Shown: positions 1 through 9,503 of the stretch, in pieces
Layout of the letters: each line of letters starts with the position of its first letter
Position numbering within the stretch: position 1 is the first letter of the stretch
From: Pseudoteredinibacter isoporae
GTDB taxonomy: Bacteria > Pseudomonadota > Gammaproteobacteria > Pseudomonadales > Cellvibrionaceae
Reading direction: 5' to 3'
Assembly: GCF_011602085.1 (NCBI RefSeq)
Contig: NZ_JAAONY010000002.1
Coordinates: 806,001-870,000 of the forward strand
DNA: 64,000 bases
The notes under the pieces: generated by a model
Databases searched by the model: none
Seen by the model: only the letters and a program-made list of their open reading frames with translations
What the model was told of the DNA's origin: nothing
Made by a program: the position numbers and the translations under genes

Positions 1-2952
1 AGGTTTATTAAATTTTTCCTGATCATTCAATTCAGTTTGATCAGCAACATGGGCTTTTCCAAGCCAATCCCCCCTGAAGACCTATTCAGAAGCAATGATA
101 TTAATACTGCGGCATTAAGCCCTGGAGGTGAGTATCTCGCGATCTTTAAATATGAAGAAGACCGCACACTCATCGATTTGACCTTCACAGATAGCATGAT
201 CCAACATGAAATTATTTCATTTCCATATGATAAAACAGCTCGCTTGCTGGATCTGGAATGGCTGGACGCCACCACAATCCTTATCGACTATAAACATAAA
301 AGTAGTAAAGACAGAAGACAGGCCATTCTACCGATCAAGTTCAAAGACGATGGTACACCCTACACAAAAGCCAAGCGCATTTGGGCAAAAGGCTACATAG
401 TAGACAATTTAATCGATAAACCCGGAACAGTCCTTTTTGCCCAAAACGATGGCAGTAGCAGTAAACCTGAAGTCAAGTTGTACTATGCTGACTACAAAAC
501 ACTGATGGACAATAAGGTAGCGGAGAACGCTAAGCTCTTTCCGATTCAGGCACCATCGGCCTTTATGATATTTTCCAGTCATTCAGACAAAGAGCTGCTG
601 TCTGTCTCAGTCGATTTCGAAGAAGAAAGTGTCTACATATACTATCTCACGGAGGGGATGAAAGAGTGGCAAGTTGCAACAACCGTTGATCAAGAAAGCT
701 TCAACTTCAATCCCATTGGAATTCTGGACGAACACACACTGGCTGTTCTAAGTAATGATGAATCCGATTTAACCGGCTTATATAAGTATGACCTTAAAAC
801 AAAAAACCTGGGCGAACTCATTTATGCTCACCCGAAATATGATCTATTGGGCGCCAAGATAAACCCAAAAACAAAGCTGCTGGAAACTGTTGCCTATCTC
901 GATCACGGACAACTCGTCACCAAATTCTTCTCCAAAACCCAAGTCGATACGAAAGCCAAATTGGATAGAGCTTTCCCAAATCAGCAACTTGCCATTGTCG
1001 GTGAAGGGAAAGATTCCCAGAATGCTCTTGTCTTTGTATTCTCCAGTGACAATCCAGGCCAATATTATTTGTTCGACAAAAAAAATTCCAAGGCTGAACT
1101 CGTGGGAGAACTTCGAGGCGATCTGGATAAAAACTCACTCAGTGAAGCTCAAAACCTGACTGTGCTGAACAATGAAGGTCAAGAGCTGGAATCTATTCTA
1201 ACCCGCCCTAAAGAGGGAAGTAACGGTGTTCTCATTGTGAACCCTCATGGTGGCCCGATTGGGGTTCGTGATGCACAGTACTTTGATCGCCAGATTCAAT
1301 TTTTAACCAGCCGTGGCTACACAGTACTGCAAGTTAACTTTCGGGGTTCAGAAGGTTTCGGCAAAAAGTTTTTGGAAGCTGGCATTGCCCAATTTGGTAA
1401 GGCCATTGAAGAAGACATTAGCTCTGTTGTCGATCATGTCATTAAGACAGATAGCTATCAGCATGTTTGTGCCATGGGAACGAGCTATGGCGGTTACTCT
1501 TCAGTAATGCTGGCAATCAAACACCCGGATGTTTACGACTGTGTGATTGCGGCATTTGGCGTCTATGATTTACCTCTTATATTTAACAGCAGAAATATCG
1601 ACGACGTTGATGGCAGTATTGAAAGTTATGAGCAGATTCTTGGGCGTATGCGCAAGGAATTGTGGGACTATTCTCCGCTATATCAAGCCGACAAGCTGGA
1701 AGCCCCAACTCTTCTAATCGCAGGATATGAGGATGAAATTGCGCCCATTGAACAAAGCAATCGCTTCAAAATGCGACTGGAACAGCTAAATAAACCGCTT
1801 GAAACTCTGTTTTACAAAAAGAGTGGCCATGGTCACCACCGCTGGTATGACGATATACATCACAATCTTTATGTCGATGACTTTATTCGAAGAACCTTGG
1901 GACTGCCTCCCGCGTACACAGAAGATCAACAAGAACTTCTCATTGATCAATATAAGCGAATAGCCGATGGTTTGGATGCCAATGGGCTTGTTGATCGACG
2001 GGGAAAGCTGGCAATGAAGAACTACAAGCTGGCTGGCAAGCTTGGGCACGCGCGCTCTCAATTCAACGTTGCATCGTTCTATCATCGAGGTGAGGCAGCC
2101 GACAAAGATCTCAATGAAGCGGCCCGCTGGTATAAACTCGCAGCCGAAAATGATTACAACAACGGAAATATTCGATTGGCTCACCTTCATCGTCGAGGCG
2201 TGATTGACTCAGCCAGTCATGAGAAAGCGATTGAATACTTCAAGAAAGCAGCAACTGAAAACTCATCGGCCAAACTCTACCTAGCGAGAGCCTACTGTTT
2301 TGGGGAGGGGGTCGTTCAGGATATACCCCAATGCTTCGAAAAACTATCCACGCTTGTGGATGAAGAATTTGAAGGCAAAAAATTTGATAAACCCCTTGCA
2401 AATGCCGTTCATGAGGTGATGTCCGAGATAAGCTGGAGACTGCCCCTGGATAGCCAACAGATAAGTCACTTGAAAGACATGCTGGAAGAAACCAGTGACG
2501 CCACTTTGTTTACCGCCGAAATCGAGGAAGAGGAAACCGGCTTATACCTGAAAGACAGCAATGGTTATTACTCCTTTGAGGATTCGGTAACGACAATCCC
2601 ACTCGAGAAAGGCGCTTCATTCGGCACCAAGCTAAAGGTCTCTATCTATCCACGTATTTCCAAATACTATGGAAAAATGATCGCACTGAAAGCCCGATGG
2701 ACCAACCCAATCGCAGTGGATGAAGATGGTGCTGAAAACCCGCCGTACCATTACATTCACTTTACTCGCGGGTCCGGCACCTTTCACTTTATTCGGGAGA
2801 TCGACCAAGACTGGAAAATGGTTCCGGGGAAATGGACCCTTGAACTTGCCACCTTTGATGGCGAAACGGTATTCAAGCAGGAATTTGATCTTCAACCTGA
2901 ATCTGTTATTCGCAAACGAAAGGAAGAAAGCGGACTCGGCTCCCTATTTTAA
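1..2952 (+). CDS. Secreted S9 family peptidase (prolyl oligopeptidase type) with Sel1-like repeats, 5' end cut off
   Basis: The frame is open from base 1, so the start codon lies before the window. The TTG at 37 and ATG at 49 fall inside a hydrophobic run (FIKFFLIIQFSLIS) that reads as the core of a signal peptide, so the true start is probably just upstream and the protein is exported. An N-terminal beta-propeller-like region is followed by an alpha/beta-hydrolase domain with nucleophile motif GTSYGG (Ser about residue 495 counting from base 1), Asp in GYEDEIAP (about 578) and His in SGHGHH (about 610), a complete S9 triad. Residues about 684-775 carry Sel1/TPR-like helices (AARWYKLAAEND, AIEYFKKAA). 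A final beta-rich domain ends in a VPGKWTLEL-type motif, perhaps DUF3859-like. S9 enzymes cleave peptides at the carboxyl side of particular residues. The added repeats suggest a partner-binding role, which is inference. Confidence 0.88.
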   Translation, partial: RFIKFFLIIQFSLISNMGFSKPIPPEDLFRSNDINTAALSPGGEYLAIFKYEEDRTLIDLTFTDSMIQHEIISFPYDKTARLLDLEWLDATTILIDYKHKSSKDRRQAILPIKFKDDGTPYTKAKRIWAKGYIVDNLIDKPGTVLFAQNDGSSSKPEVKLYYADYKTLMDNKVAENAKLFPIQAPSAFMIFSSHSDKELLSVSVDFEEESVYIYYLTEGMKEWQVATTVDQESFNFNPIGILDEHTLAVLSNDESDLTGLYKYDLKTKNLGELIYAHPKYDLLGAKINPKTKLLETVAYLDHGQLVTKFFSKTQVDTKAKLDRAFPNQQLAIVGEGKDSQNALVFVFSSDNPGQYYLFDKKNSKAELVGELRGDLDKNSLSEAQNLTVLNNEGQELESILTRPKEGSNGVLIVNPHGGPIGVRDAQYFDRQIQFLTSRGYTVLQVNFRGSEGFGKKFLEAGIAQFGKAIEEDISSVVDHVIKTDSYQHVCAMGTSYGGYSSVMLAIKHPDVYDCVIAAFGVYDLPLIFNSRNIDDVDGSIESYEQILGRMRKELWDYSPLYQADKLEAPTLLIAGYEDEIAPIEQSNRFKMRLEQLNKPLETLFYKKSGHGHHRWYDDIHHNLYVDDFIRRTLGLPPAYTEDQQELLIDQYKRIADGLDANGLVDRRGKLAMKNYKLAGKLGHARSQFNVASFYHRGEAADKDLNEAARWYKLAAENDYNNGNIRLAHLHRRGVIDSASHEKAIEYFKKAATENSSAKLYLARAYCFGEGVVQDIPQCFEKLSTLVDEEFEGKKFDKPLANAVHEVMSEISWRLPLDSQQISHLKDMLEETSDATLFTAEIEEEETGLYLKDSNGYYSFEDSVTTIPLEKGASFGTKLKVSIYPRISKYYGKMIALKARWTNPIAVDEDGAENPPYHYIHFTRGSGTFHFIREIDQDWKMVPGKWTLELATFDGETVFKQEFDLQPESVIRKRKEESGLGSLF

Positions 2953-3169
2953 TGATTGAACATTGAGCAGCTGGGCTAACACCAGCTGCTGTCTGCTCTA
3001 CCCCTCCCCCCACAATCTCTGCTATTTCTACAGACATCTTTACCAACATCCCGCTACCAACACCACTCCCCTCTTCGAGAACACACGGAAAACCGCAAAA
3101 AAAGGTGAGTCCCGACCGCTGAAAAACCAGTATGATCTATTCCGAACATTCAACAGGAAGCGTATTCAA

Positions 3170-4048
3170 TTGGATTGGTCAACACGAATTCAGCGGGTGA
3201 TTGAGTATATTGAAAACAATCTCGACGGCGATGTCTCCGTTGATGTTGCGGCCGAGATTGCGTGCTCCTCCAAATACCATTTCCACCGTATGTTCCACGC
3301 CACGCTCGGGATTACTTTCGCTGAACATGTAAGAAGGCGAAGGCTCAGCAAAGCGGGGGCCGAGCTGCTGTCCAGCACAGAGAAGATCATTGATATCGCC
3401 GCCAAGTACGGGTTTGAGTCACCAAATGCGTTTACCCGTGCGTTCAGAAACCTGCACGGTATCAACCCAAGCGAAGCTCGTTCCGGCAACATTAAACTGT
3501 CGGCGTATAGACCAGCGTCCAGCCAAACTAAAGCAGAAGGTGAAGATATGTTGCAATATCGAATTGTCGAAAAACCGGAGTTTCAAATCATCGGAAAAGC
3601 CAAGGAATTTGACTATGAAACCTTCATCAAAACCGGTCCTAAGTTCTGGAAGGAATACGTCGGCAGCGAGGAATATGCTCGTTTATCGGAACTGAGTCTG
3701 GGACGCTCGGGTGTTATATCCGAAGCACCTCTCATGTCGGTTTTCTTCCCGAATGAAGATGGCTGCCGTGATTCTTTCAATGACGTACTCTGCATAGAAA
3801 AGACACCCGATATGGAAAGCAATATTTTCAGCCATTTTTCAATACCCTCGGCGAGCTATGCTGAATTCAGCTGCCGATACCCCGCCTCAGTAAAAACAAA
3901 CAAACGTATTTACGGTGAATGGTTTGAGGCAACAGGGTACGAGCGAGACAGCAGCAAGCCTGATATTGCAGCTTACTTTCCCATCGCTTTTCGGCCGTTA
4001 AAAGATATGGAAATTCGTTGGTGGATACCGGTTGTCAAAAAGTCCTGA
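3170..4048 (+). CDS. AraC family regulator with C-terminal GyrI-like effector-binding domain
   Basis: This is a transcriptional regulator of the two-domain AraC/GyrI-like type. Two helix-turn-helix units are seen early (VDVAAEIACSSKYHFHRMF and IIDIAAKYGFESPNAFTRAF), matching the AraC DNA-binding domain. From about residue 125 the protein resembles the GyrI-like small-molecule-binding fold (QYRIVEKPEFQIIGKAKEF and a tryptophan-rich MEIRWWIPV ending). The frame is open back to a TTG at 2963, but the first 69 codons of that version look non-coding. I chose the TTG at 3170 because an AGGAAG lies 10 bases upstream and the protein then begins LDWSTRIQRVIEYIE, as family members do. This gives 292 residues. 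No target gene is obvious. It follows the S9 peptidase on the same strand. Confidence 0.85.
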   Translation: MDWSTRIQRVIEYIENNLDGDVSVDVAAEIACSSKYHFHRMFHATLGITFAEHVRRRRLSKAGAELLSSTEKIIDIAAKYGFESPNAFTRAFRNLHGINPSEARSGNIKLSAYRPASSQTKAEGEDMLQYRIVEKPEFQIIGKAKEFDYETFIKTGPKFWKEYVGSEEYARLSELSLGRSGVISEAPLMSVFFPNEDGCRDSFNDVLCIEKTPDMESNIFSHFSIPSASYAEFSCRYPASVKTNKRIYGEWFEATGYERDSSKPDIAAYFPIAFRPLKDMEIRWWIPVVKKS

Positions 4049-4081
4049 AGTCATAGATACTGCATATACACAACATAGATA

Positions 4082-4603
4082 CTACAACTGACTTTGGAAC
4101 TTTTCGATTTTTGCCAGCAGCCCAACTTCCGTTTGCGGCCCCAACAAGGCCTTACTTAAGCGAACAGCTTCCCCCGATTCAGGATTCGGAATCCGAATCA
4201 GGTAGGTCATGGGCAGCGCTTGCGCTTTACGTGTTAATTCAGGATGAATACGGTTGGGCTCTAAATGGCCGGCAAGTACCGGGAATTCAATCTTCATCTT
4301 GGCAATAAGGTCATTCAGTTCCTGACCTTGATGCTTGTCAAAATCAAAACCCACTACGGTAATGCCATCTTGCTGATTCAATCGATTGAGTTCGGGAATC
4401 TCATGCAGGCAGGGCTTGCACCACTTGGCCCAGTAATTGACGACCAATATCTGTTGAGCATTTAGAGAGAGATCAGAGCCATTGGCGAGTTCAACACTCT
4501 GATCTTTACTGCAAGCTCCCAAAGCTGCCGTCAAGATAAGCAGCGATAAAAAAGCAAGACTCTTTTGTTTGACGATGCCTGCAAGCCAACTACTGCGTTT
4601 CAT
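4082..4603 (-). CDS. TlpA-like thioredoxin-fold lipoprotein
   Basis: A periplasm-facing thiol-disulfide protein of the TlpA/ResA group. A lipoprotein signal ends in the lipobox LGAC, so the Cys is probably acylated. The redox motif WCKPC sits about 40 residues further on, followed by HEIPEL, and the rest fits a small thioredoxin fold ending in a TYLIR-type strand. I chose the ATG at 4603 because it gives a normal signal peptide (MKRSSWLAG...). The frame stays open to 4651. The 5' end overlaps the last 14 bases of yihY, so the two are probably translated as a coupled pair. Its partner is unknown; related proteins reduce apocytochrome c or other exported proteins. It converges with the AraC gene, 33 bases away. 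Confidence 0.82.
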   Translation of the reverse strand: MKRSSWLAGIVKQKSLAFLSLLILTAALGACSKDQSVELANGSDLSLNAQQILVVNYWAKWCKPCLHEIPELNRLNQQDGITVVGFDFDKHQGQELNDLIAKMKIEFPVLAGHLEPNRIHPELTRKAQALPMTYLIRIPNPESGEAVRLSKALLGPQTEVGLLAKIEKFQSQL

Positions 4604-5897
4604 TGCCACCATTGCCCTGCTTGGCCTGATGAATCGGGAACACACCATCATCGCTGATCAAGGCATCTTCTTCGGGTAATTCCAGAGTTTGCGGAACGGT
4701 ACTGAATACATCAGTTAAACAGACGTCGTATTCCAACTCGGTTTTCTGATCAATAGCCAACATACGCGCTGCCACAGAGGGAAACCAGGGTAAAGACTGC
4801 AAAAAGCGCGACTCGCCGGGCAGCTGGCTTTCAACGCCCACCATTTCTGCAAGCGTACGCAGGCGCACACGGGAAAGGTCTTTACTCAAGACATAATCGC
4901 CACTGTTGGTCGCCGCGATAATTTGCTGTTGTAACAAAGCCTGACGAATATTTGCCCACTGGCGCCCGTCCACACCCACTTCAGCGGCGTGTCGGTCAGT
5001 CAGGCTTTCGCCCTGCTGCCAGCGTTGGTGGAATGCCCAAAGTACCAATAGCGCAGCGACCAAATCAGGATAGTGCTGACCATCAGCCCCATCCGAAAAG
5101 GTCGACAATACTCGAACCAGAATGGCTCCGGATAACACCAGCATCCACATGACATAGATCCAAATCAGGAACAAAGGTGCAGCCGCAAACGCGCCGTAAA
5201 TCACTTCCAGAGATGTCATGCCCACAACGGTAGCAAACAATTTTTTGACCAGCTCAAAGGCAATAGCGGTAAGAAAACCACCCATGGCGGCGTGCTTTAA
5301 ATTGACTTTGCAGTTCGGCACGGCGGCAAACAATAAGGTAAACGCCGCAGTTGCCAAGAAGAACGGAAGAAAACTCAAAACGCCCGCCAACACACCCTGA
5401 GTTTCATCACCTTCGAACAGTTTGAGAGATAACAAATAGGTGGTAACCGCCAGTCCCATACCCAGCATCAAAGGACCCAGGCTCAAAACGGCCCAATACA
5501 ATAAAAAGTTCGCCAGGCCTTTGCGGCCCTCTTTCACGCCCCAGATGGAATTAAAATTGGCCTCGATATTTTTCAGCATCAAGTAGGCAGTGACCACCAG
5601 CATGATGACACCAACCGACGTCAGGCTGCGTGCCTGGGAGGAAAAGCCCGCCAGGTATTGCTGCACTTCCTGCCCCGTCGATGGAACGAAATTATCAAAG
5701 ATCAGCGTCTGCAGCTGGGACTCCAGCCCGGAAAACGCCGGAATCACGGAAAACATGGAATAGCTCACCGTCATCATCGGCACGATGGCGAACAGCGTCA
5801 TGTAGGTCAGTGCCGCTGCACTCTTCTGGCACTGTTTGTCCTGATAGTGGAATATGATTTGGCGAATAAAACGCTGAACAGTCTCGAGCGTAATCAT
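4590..5897 (-). CDS. yihY: YihY/UPF0761 family inner-membrane protein
   Basis: An integral membrane protein of the YihY family, once misnamed ribonuclease BN. The N-terminal signature SAAALTYMTLFAIVPMM is typical. About six hydrophobic segments fill residues 30-265 (for example VIMLVVTAYLMLKNIEANFNSIW and LFLIWIYVMWMLVLSGAILV). A soluble C-terminal part of about 150 residues has a winged-helix-like look and is longer than the hydrophobic core needs. Total length is 435 residues, close to many gammaproteobacterial members. Function is unknown. The gene overlaps the downstream TlpA-like lipoprotein gene and is divergent from the arsC-like gene. Confidence 0.9.
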   Translation of the reverse strand: MITLETVQRFIRQIIFHYQDKQCQKSAAALTYMTLFAIVPMMTVSYSMFSVIPAFSGLESQLQTLIFDNFVPSTGQEVQQYLAGFSSQARSLTSVGVIMLVVTAYLMLKNIEANFNSIWGVKEGRKGLANFLLYWAVLSLGPLMLGMGLAVTTYLLSLKLFEGDETQGVLAGVLSFLPFFLATAAFTLLFAAVPNCKVNLKHAAMGGFLTAIAFELVKKLFATVVGMTSLEVIYGAFAAAPLFLIWIYVMWMLVLSGAILVRVLSTFSDGADGQHYPDLVAALLVLWAFHQRWQQGESLTDRHAAEVGVDGRQWANIRQALLQQQIIAATNSGDYVLSKDLSRVRLRTLAEMVGVESQLPGESRFLQSLPWFPSVAARMLAIDQKTELEYDVCLTDVFSTVPQTLELPEEDALISDDGVFPIHQAKQGNGGNETQ

Positions 5898-5921
5898 ATT
5901 GTCCTCTTAAAATTTGTGGTT

Positions 5922-5936
5922 AGAACCCCGGGTTCT
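5922..5936. promoter_or_regulatory. Short perfect dyad upstream of yihY
   Basis: AGAACCC and GGGTTCT form a perfect 7-base inverted repeat around one central C, 25-39 bases upstream of the yihY start. It could be a repressor site or a leader hairpin. There is no direct support beyond symmetry and position. Confidence 0.3.
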
Positions 5937-6083
5937 GCGGCCTCCCAGAGTATCCATTTGCCGGGCAAAAGTCTTTAGCTGCATAAAAAAACACATCGAC
6001 ATACAATAGGCAGTTTAGCCCATTCACAGCAAGCGCACTTGTCGTCTGTGAGAACTGATTCGCGCTTATTGAAGGAATTATCT

Positions 6084-6428
6084 ATGTACACCATTTACCA
6101 CAACCCTCGCTGTTCAAAATCCCGCCAAACCCTGGCGCTTCTGGAGGAGAAAGGCATAGAGCCTGAAATTGTTCTATATCTGGACAACACCCCCAACAGC
6201 AAGGAATTGGCGACCATATTGGGTAAACTGGGCATTAAGGCACGTCAGTTGCTGCGCAAAGGTGAGGATGCCTACAAAGAATTGAATCTGGCCGATGACA
6301 GTCACAGTGAAGCGGCATTGATTGACGCCATGACACAGCACCCCAAGTTGATTGAACGTCCTATCGTTGTAAAAGGTGACAAAGCCGTATTGGGTCGCCC
6401 CCCCGAGAATGTTCTGGAGCTGATCTAA
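6084..6428 (+). CDS. ArsC-family (YfgD-like) arsenate reductase-like protein
   Basis: A small thioredoxin-fold protein of the glutaredoxin-dependent ArsC family, 114 residues. The active-site loop reads NPRCSKSRQTL, with the likely catalytic Cys at residue 10, and later motifs include LGIKARQLLRKGEDAYKEL and ERPIVVKGDKAVLGRPPENVLEL, all characteristic. The ATG at 6084 is preceded by GAAGGAA, and a longer in-frame version from 6039 lacks both a site and homologous sequence. Family members reduce arsenate, but many housekeeping ArsC-like proteins have no proven arsenate role, and no arsenic resistance genes are nearby. It leads the run arsC-like/wrbA/DUF2069/sppA, an arrangement often seen in Pseudomonas relatives. 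Confidence 0.9.
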   Translation: MYTIYHNPRCSKSRQTLALLEEKGIEPEIVLYLDNTPNSKELATILGKLGIKARQLLRKGEDAYKELNLADDSHSEAALIDAMTQHPKLIERPIVVKGDKAVLGRPPENVLELI

Positions 6429-6436
6429 GCGGCTGA

Positions 6437-7084
<648 letters not shown>

Positions 7085-7087
7085 CTT

Positions 7088-7516
7088 ATGAGTGAAAACA
7101 CCGTCAAAGAAGTTAAGCGCATTCCCAATCTGGAGAATAAACTCCATTGGGGCCTGCGCCTGCATTGGTTGTGTTACGGAGCATTGATAGCACTGTACAG
7201 CTGGCTCAATCTGACTCATGAAAACGGCGCCTGGGGTGTCTGGGCATTTCAGGTTGTGCCATTGCTGCTGCCGCTGTGGAGCATGCTGAAAAGCAATCAC
7301 AAAGCCTACAGCTGGTTTTGCTTTATCATTTTGTTCTATTTCACAGCTGCGGTAGTCAGCGTAGGAATACCATCAGAACATGTTCAGACCTACCATTGGC
7401 TACAATTGATACTCAGCATCACCTTGTTCTTCACGGGCATGATGTGCAGCCGCTGGATTCAGTACAACAAATACTGGCGACAGCAGGACGAGCAACAGGC
7501 CCCGACACAAGCTTGA
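7088..7516 (+). CDS. DUF2069 family membrane protein
   Basis: A 142-residue integral membrane protein with four hydrophobic segments (around LHWLCYGALIALYSWL, WAFQVVPLLLPLW, FCFIILFYFTAAVVSVGI and LQLILSITLFFTGMM) and a short polar C-terminal tail rich in Gln. It fits DUF2069, a family usually found directly after wrbA in Pseudomonas and relatives. Function is unknown. It starts 3 bases after wrbA and ends 54 bases before sppA. Confidence 0.85.
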   Translation: MSENTVKEVKRIPNLENKLHWGLRLHWLCYGALIALYSWLNLTHENGAWGVWAFQVVPLLLPLWSMLKSNHKAYSWFCFIILFYFTAAVVSVGIPSEHVQTYHWLQLILSITLFFTGMMCSRWIQYNKYWRQQDEQQAPTQA

Positions 7517-7570
7517 TACTGCGATAGCAAGAGATCTGCCAATGGGCAGTTTATTGAAAAAGGATCGATT

Positions 7571-9412
7571 ATGAGTGAATCACAGAAGCGCCCGGTGTTT
7601 TTGCGTTTTTTAAGCGGGCTGTGGGATGGCATCAATGGTCTGCGACGCATTGTGTTAAATATCCTGTTTTTATTTATCCTGATCGCATTCTTCGCTGCCC
7701 TGATTCCCAAGGGGCAGGAACCGCTCGGTGAAGATACCGCCCTGATCGTCGCGCCCTCGGGCTATCTTGTTGACCAACTCAGTGCCAAAGACCCCTTTGC
7801 ACAGTTAATGGGCGGCAACGATGGCCAAACCGAAACACGTCTCCGGGATTTGCAAAAAGCCATTCTGCGAGCCAAAGACGACGACAAGATTAATTCCATG
7901 GTACTTGATCTCGGCGGCATGGCCGGCGGCATCAGCAAACTGGAAGAGCTGGGTCAGAGCATCGAAGCTTTTAAAGCCGCTGGCAAACCGGTCTATGCCG
8001 TGGGTGATTATTATTCCCAGAGCCAGTACTACCTGGCGGCCTTTGCCGATGAAATTTATTTGAATCCTATGGGCGGCGTTGGCCTGATGGGTTTTGCGGC
8101 CTATCGCAACTACTACAAAGACGCGCTGGATAAGCTGTCCATTAATGTGCACATTTTCAAAGTGGGTCAGTACAAGGATTTCCTTGAGCCTTATATGCGC
8201 AACGATATGTCCCCTGCCTCGAAAGAGCACAATGAGCAATGGCTGAGCCAACTGTGGGGGCACTACACCCAACGTGTGGAAGGCCTGCGCGAAATGGAAG
8301 CCGGCAGCGTGAATGATTTAATTAATAATCTGGATGTTCGCCTGCAGGAAAATAATGGCAACACCGCCGAGCTGGCCCTGGCCGCCGGTTTTGTGGATGA
8401 ACTTCTGCCCCGCCATTTACAATTGACCAAACTGCAGGAAAAAGTGGGCAAGAACAAAGAAGGCGACAGCTACCGCGGTATCGATACCGGACGTTACCTT
8501 GCCCTGACTGAACCCGCTTTTCAAGTGAAAGAAGATAAAGTCGGCTTAATCGTCGCCAGCGGTACCATCCTTGATGGTGAGCAACCGGAAGGCAGCATCG
8601 GCGGCGACACCCTGGCCGAGTTGATTCGTCGGGCCAAAGAAGAAAAACTCAAAGCTCTGGTACTGCGTGTTGATTCCGGTGGCGGCAGCGCTTTCGCCTC
8701 TGAAATCATTCGCCAGCAATTACTGGATCTCCAAGAAGACATCCCTGTTGTCGTATCTATGGGCAGCGTTGCGGCATCCGGTGGCTACTGGATTTCCGCA
8801 ACCAGTGATGAAATCTGGGCAACCCCTACCACGATCACCGGTTCGATTGGTGTGTTTGGTGCCTTCCCCACTCTGGAAGAAAGCCTGAAGCATTTAGGCA
8901 TTCACACCGACGGACTGGGCACTACTGCACTTGCCGGCAGTATGCGTGTGGATCGTACCTTAACGCCAATGGCAGAGCGTGTTGTACAACAAGGTGTTGA
9001 GCAGGTGTATCGACAGTTTCTGGATATTGCAGCAGAAGGTCGTGATACCAGCCCTGAAAATATCCACACAATCGCCCAAGGCCGAGTATGGAGCGGTGAA
9101 CAGGCTCTCAACAATGGACTGGTGGACAAACTCGGCGGGTTGAACGACGCCATTGCCGCTGCCGCCGAGTACGCAGAGATCAGTGACTATGACGTGGTCG
9201 AGATCAAACGCCTATTGAGCCCCGGTGAGCAATTTATGCAGGAACTGGCCAACAACTTGAACACCCAGGCTTCTGTGAACCCTTGGGTTCAGCCAATCAC
9301 TCAGAAAATTGCCAGCTGGTTCAGCCCAGTGAGTGAGGCCATTGAAGAGTTGAGTAATTTGAATGATCCCAAAGGCATGTACGCCCGCTGTCTGGCGTGT
9401 ATAGCACCTTAA
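7571..9412 (+). CDS. sppA: Signal peptide peptidase SppA, 67 kDa type
   Basis: A membrane-anchored serine protease that digests cleaved signal peptides. It has the long two-repeat architecture (613 residues; E. coli SppA is 618). One N-terminal transmembrane segment (IVLNILFLFILIAFFAAL) precedes two ClpP-like halves. By alignment from memory, the general base Lys is in VGQYKDFLEP (K202) and the nucleophile Ser in VAASGGYWIS (S403), matching E. coli K209 and S409. Both halves of the Ser/Lys dyad are present, so the enzyme should be active. The start is the ATG after AAAAAGGATCGATT. A strong terminator follows the gene. Confidence 0.95.
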   Translation: MSESQKRPVFLRFLSGLWDGINGLRRIVLNILFLFILIAFFAALIPKGQEPLGEDTALIVAPSGYLVDQLSAKDPFAQLMGGNDGQTETRLRDLQKAILRAKDDDKINSMVLDLGGMAGGISKLEELGQSIEAFKAAGKPVYAVGDYYSQSQYYLAAFADEIYLNPMGGVGLMGFAAYRNYYKDALDKLSINVHIFKVGQYKDFLEPYMRNDMSPASKEHNEQWLSQLWGHYTQRVEGLREMEAGSVNDLINNLDVRLQENNGNTAELALAAGFVDELLPRHLQLTKLQEKVGKNKEGDSYRGIDTGRYLALTEPAFQVKEDKVGLIVASGTILDGEQPEGSIGGDTLAELIRRAKEEKLKALVLRVDSGGGSAFASEIIRQQLLDLQEDIPVVVSMGSVAASGGYWISATSDEIWATPTTITGSIGVFGAFPTLEESLKHLGIHTDGLGTTALAGSMRVDRTLTPMAERVVQQGVEQVYRQFLDIAAEGRDTSPENIHTIAQGRVWSGEQALNNGLVDKLGGLNDAIAAAAEYAEISDYDVVEIKRLLSPGEQFMQELANNLNTQASVNPWVQPITQKIASWFSPVSEAIEELSNLNDPKGMYARCLACIAP

Positions 9413-9433
9413 GTGCTGACGCCCTTGTAAACA

Positions 9434-9463
9434 AAAAAGCCGCAACAATTGTTGCGGCTTTTT
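9434..9463. terminator. Bidirectional intrinsic terminator between sppA and hda
   Basis: A perfect 13-base stem (AAAAAGCCGCAAC with GTTGCGGCTTTTT) closes a 4-base AATT loop. The A and T tracts allow it to end sppA on the plus strand and hda on the minus strand. Confidence 0.93.
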
Positions 9464-9503
9464 GTTTGTGATTAGCTTACTTATCGGATTGTTCAGCCGC
9501 AGG

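Noticed and set aside
2963-3169. N-terminal extension of the AraC-like regulator
   Set aside because: It has no family similarity, a Cys/Tyr/Pro-rich random look and no ribosome site; the TTG at 3170 fits better.
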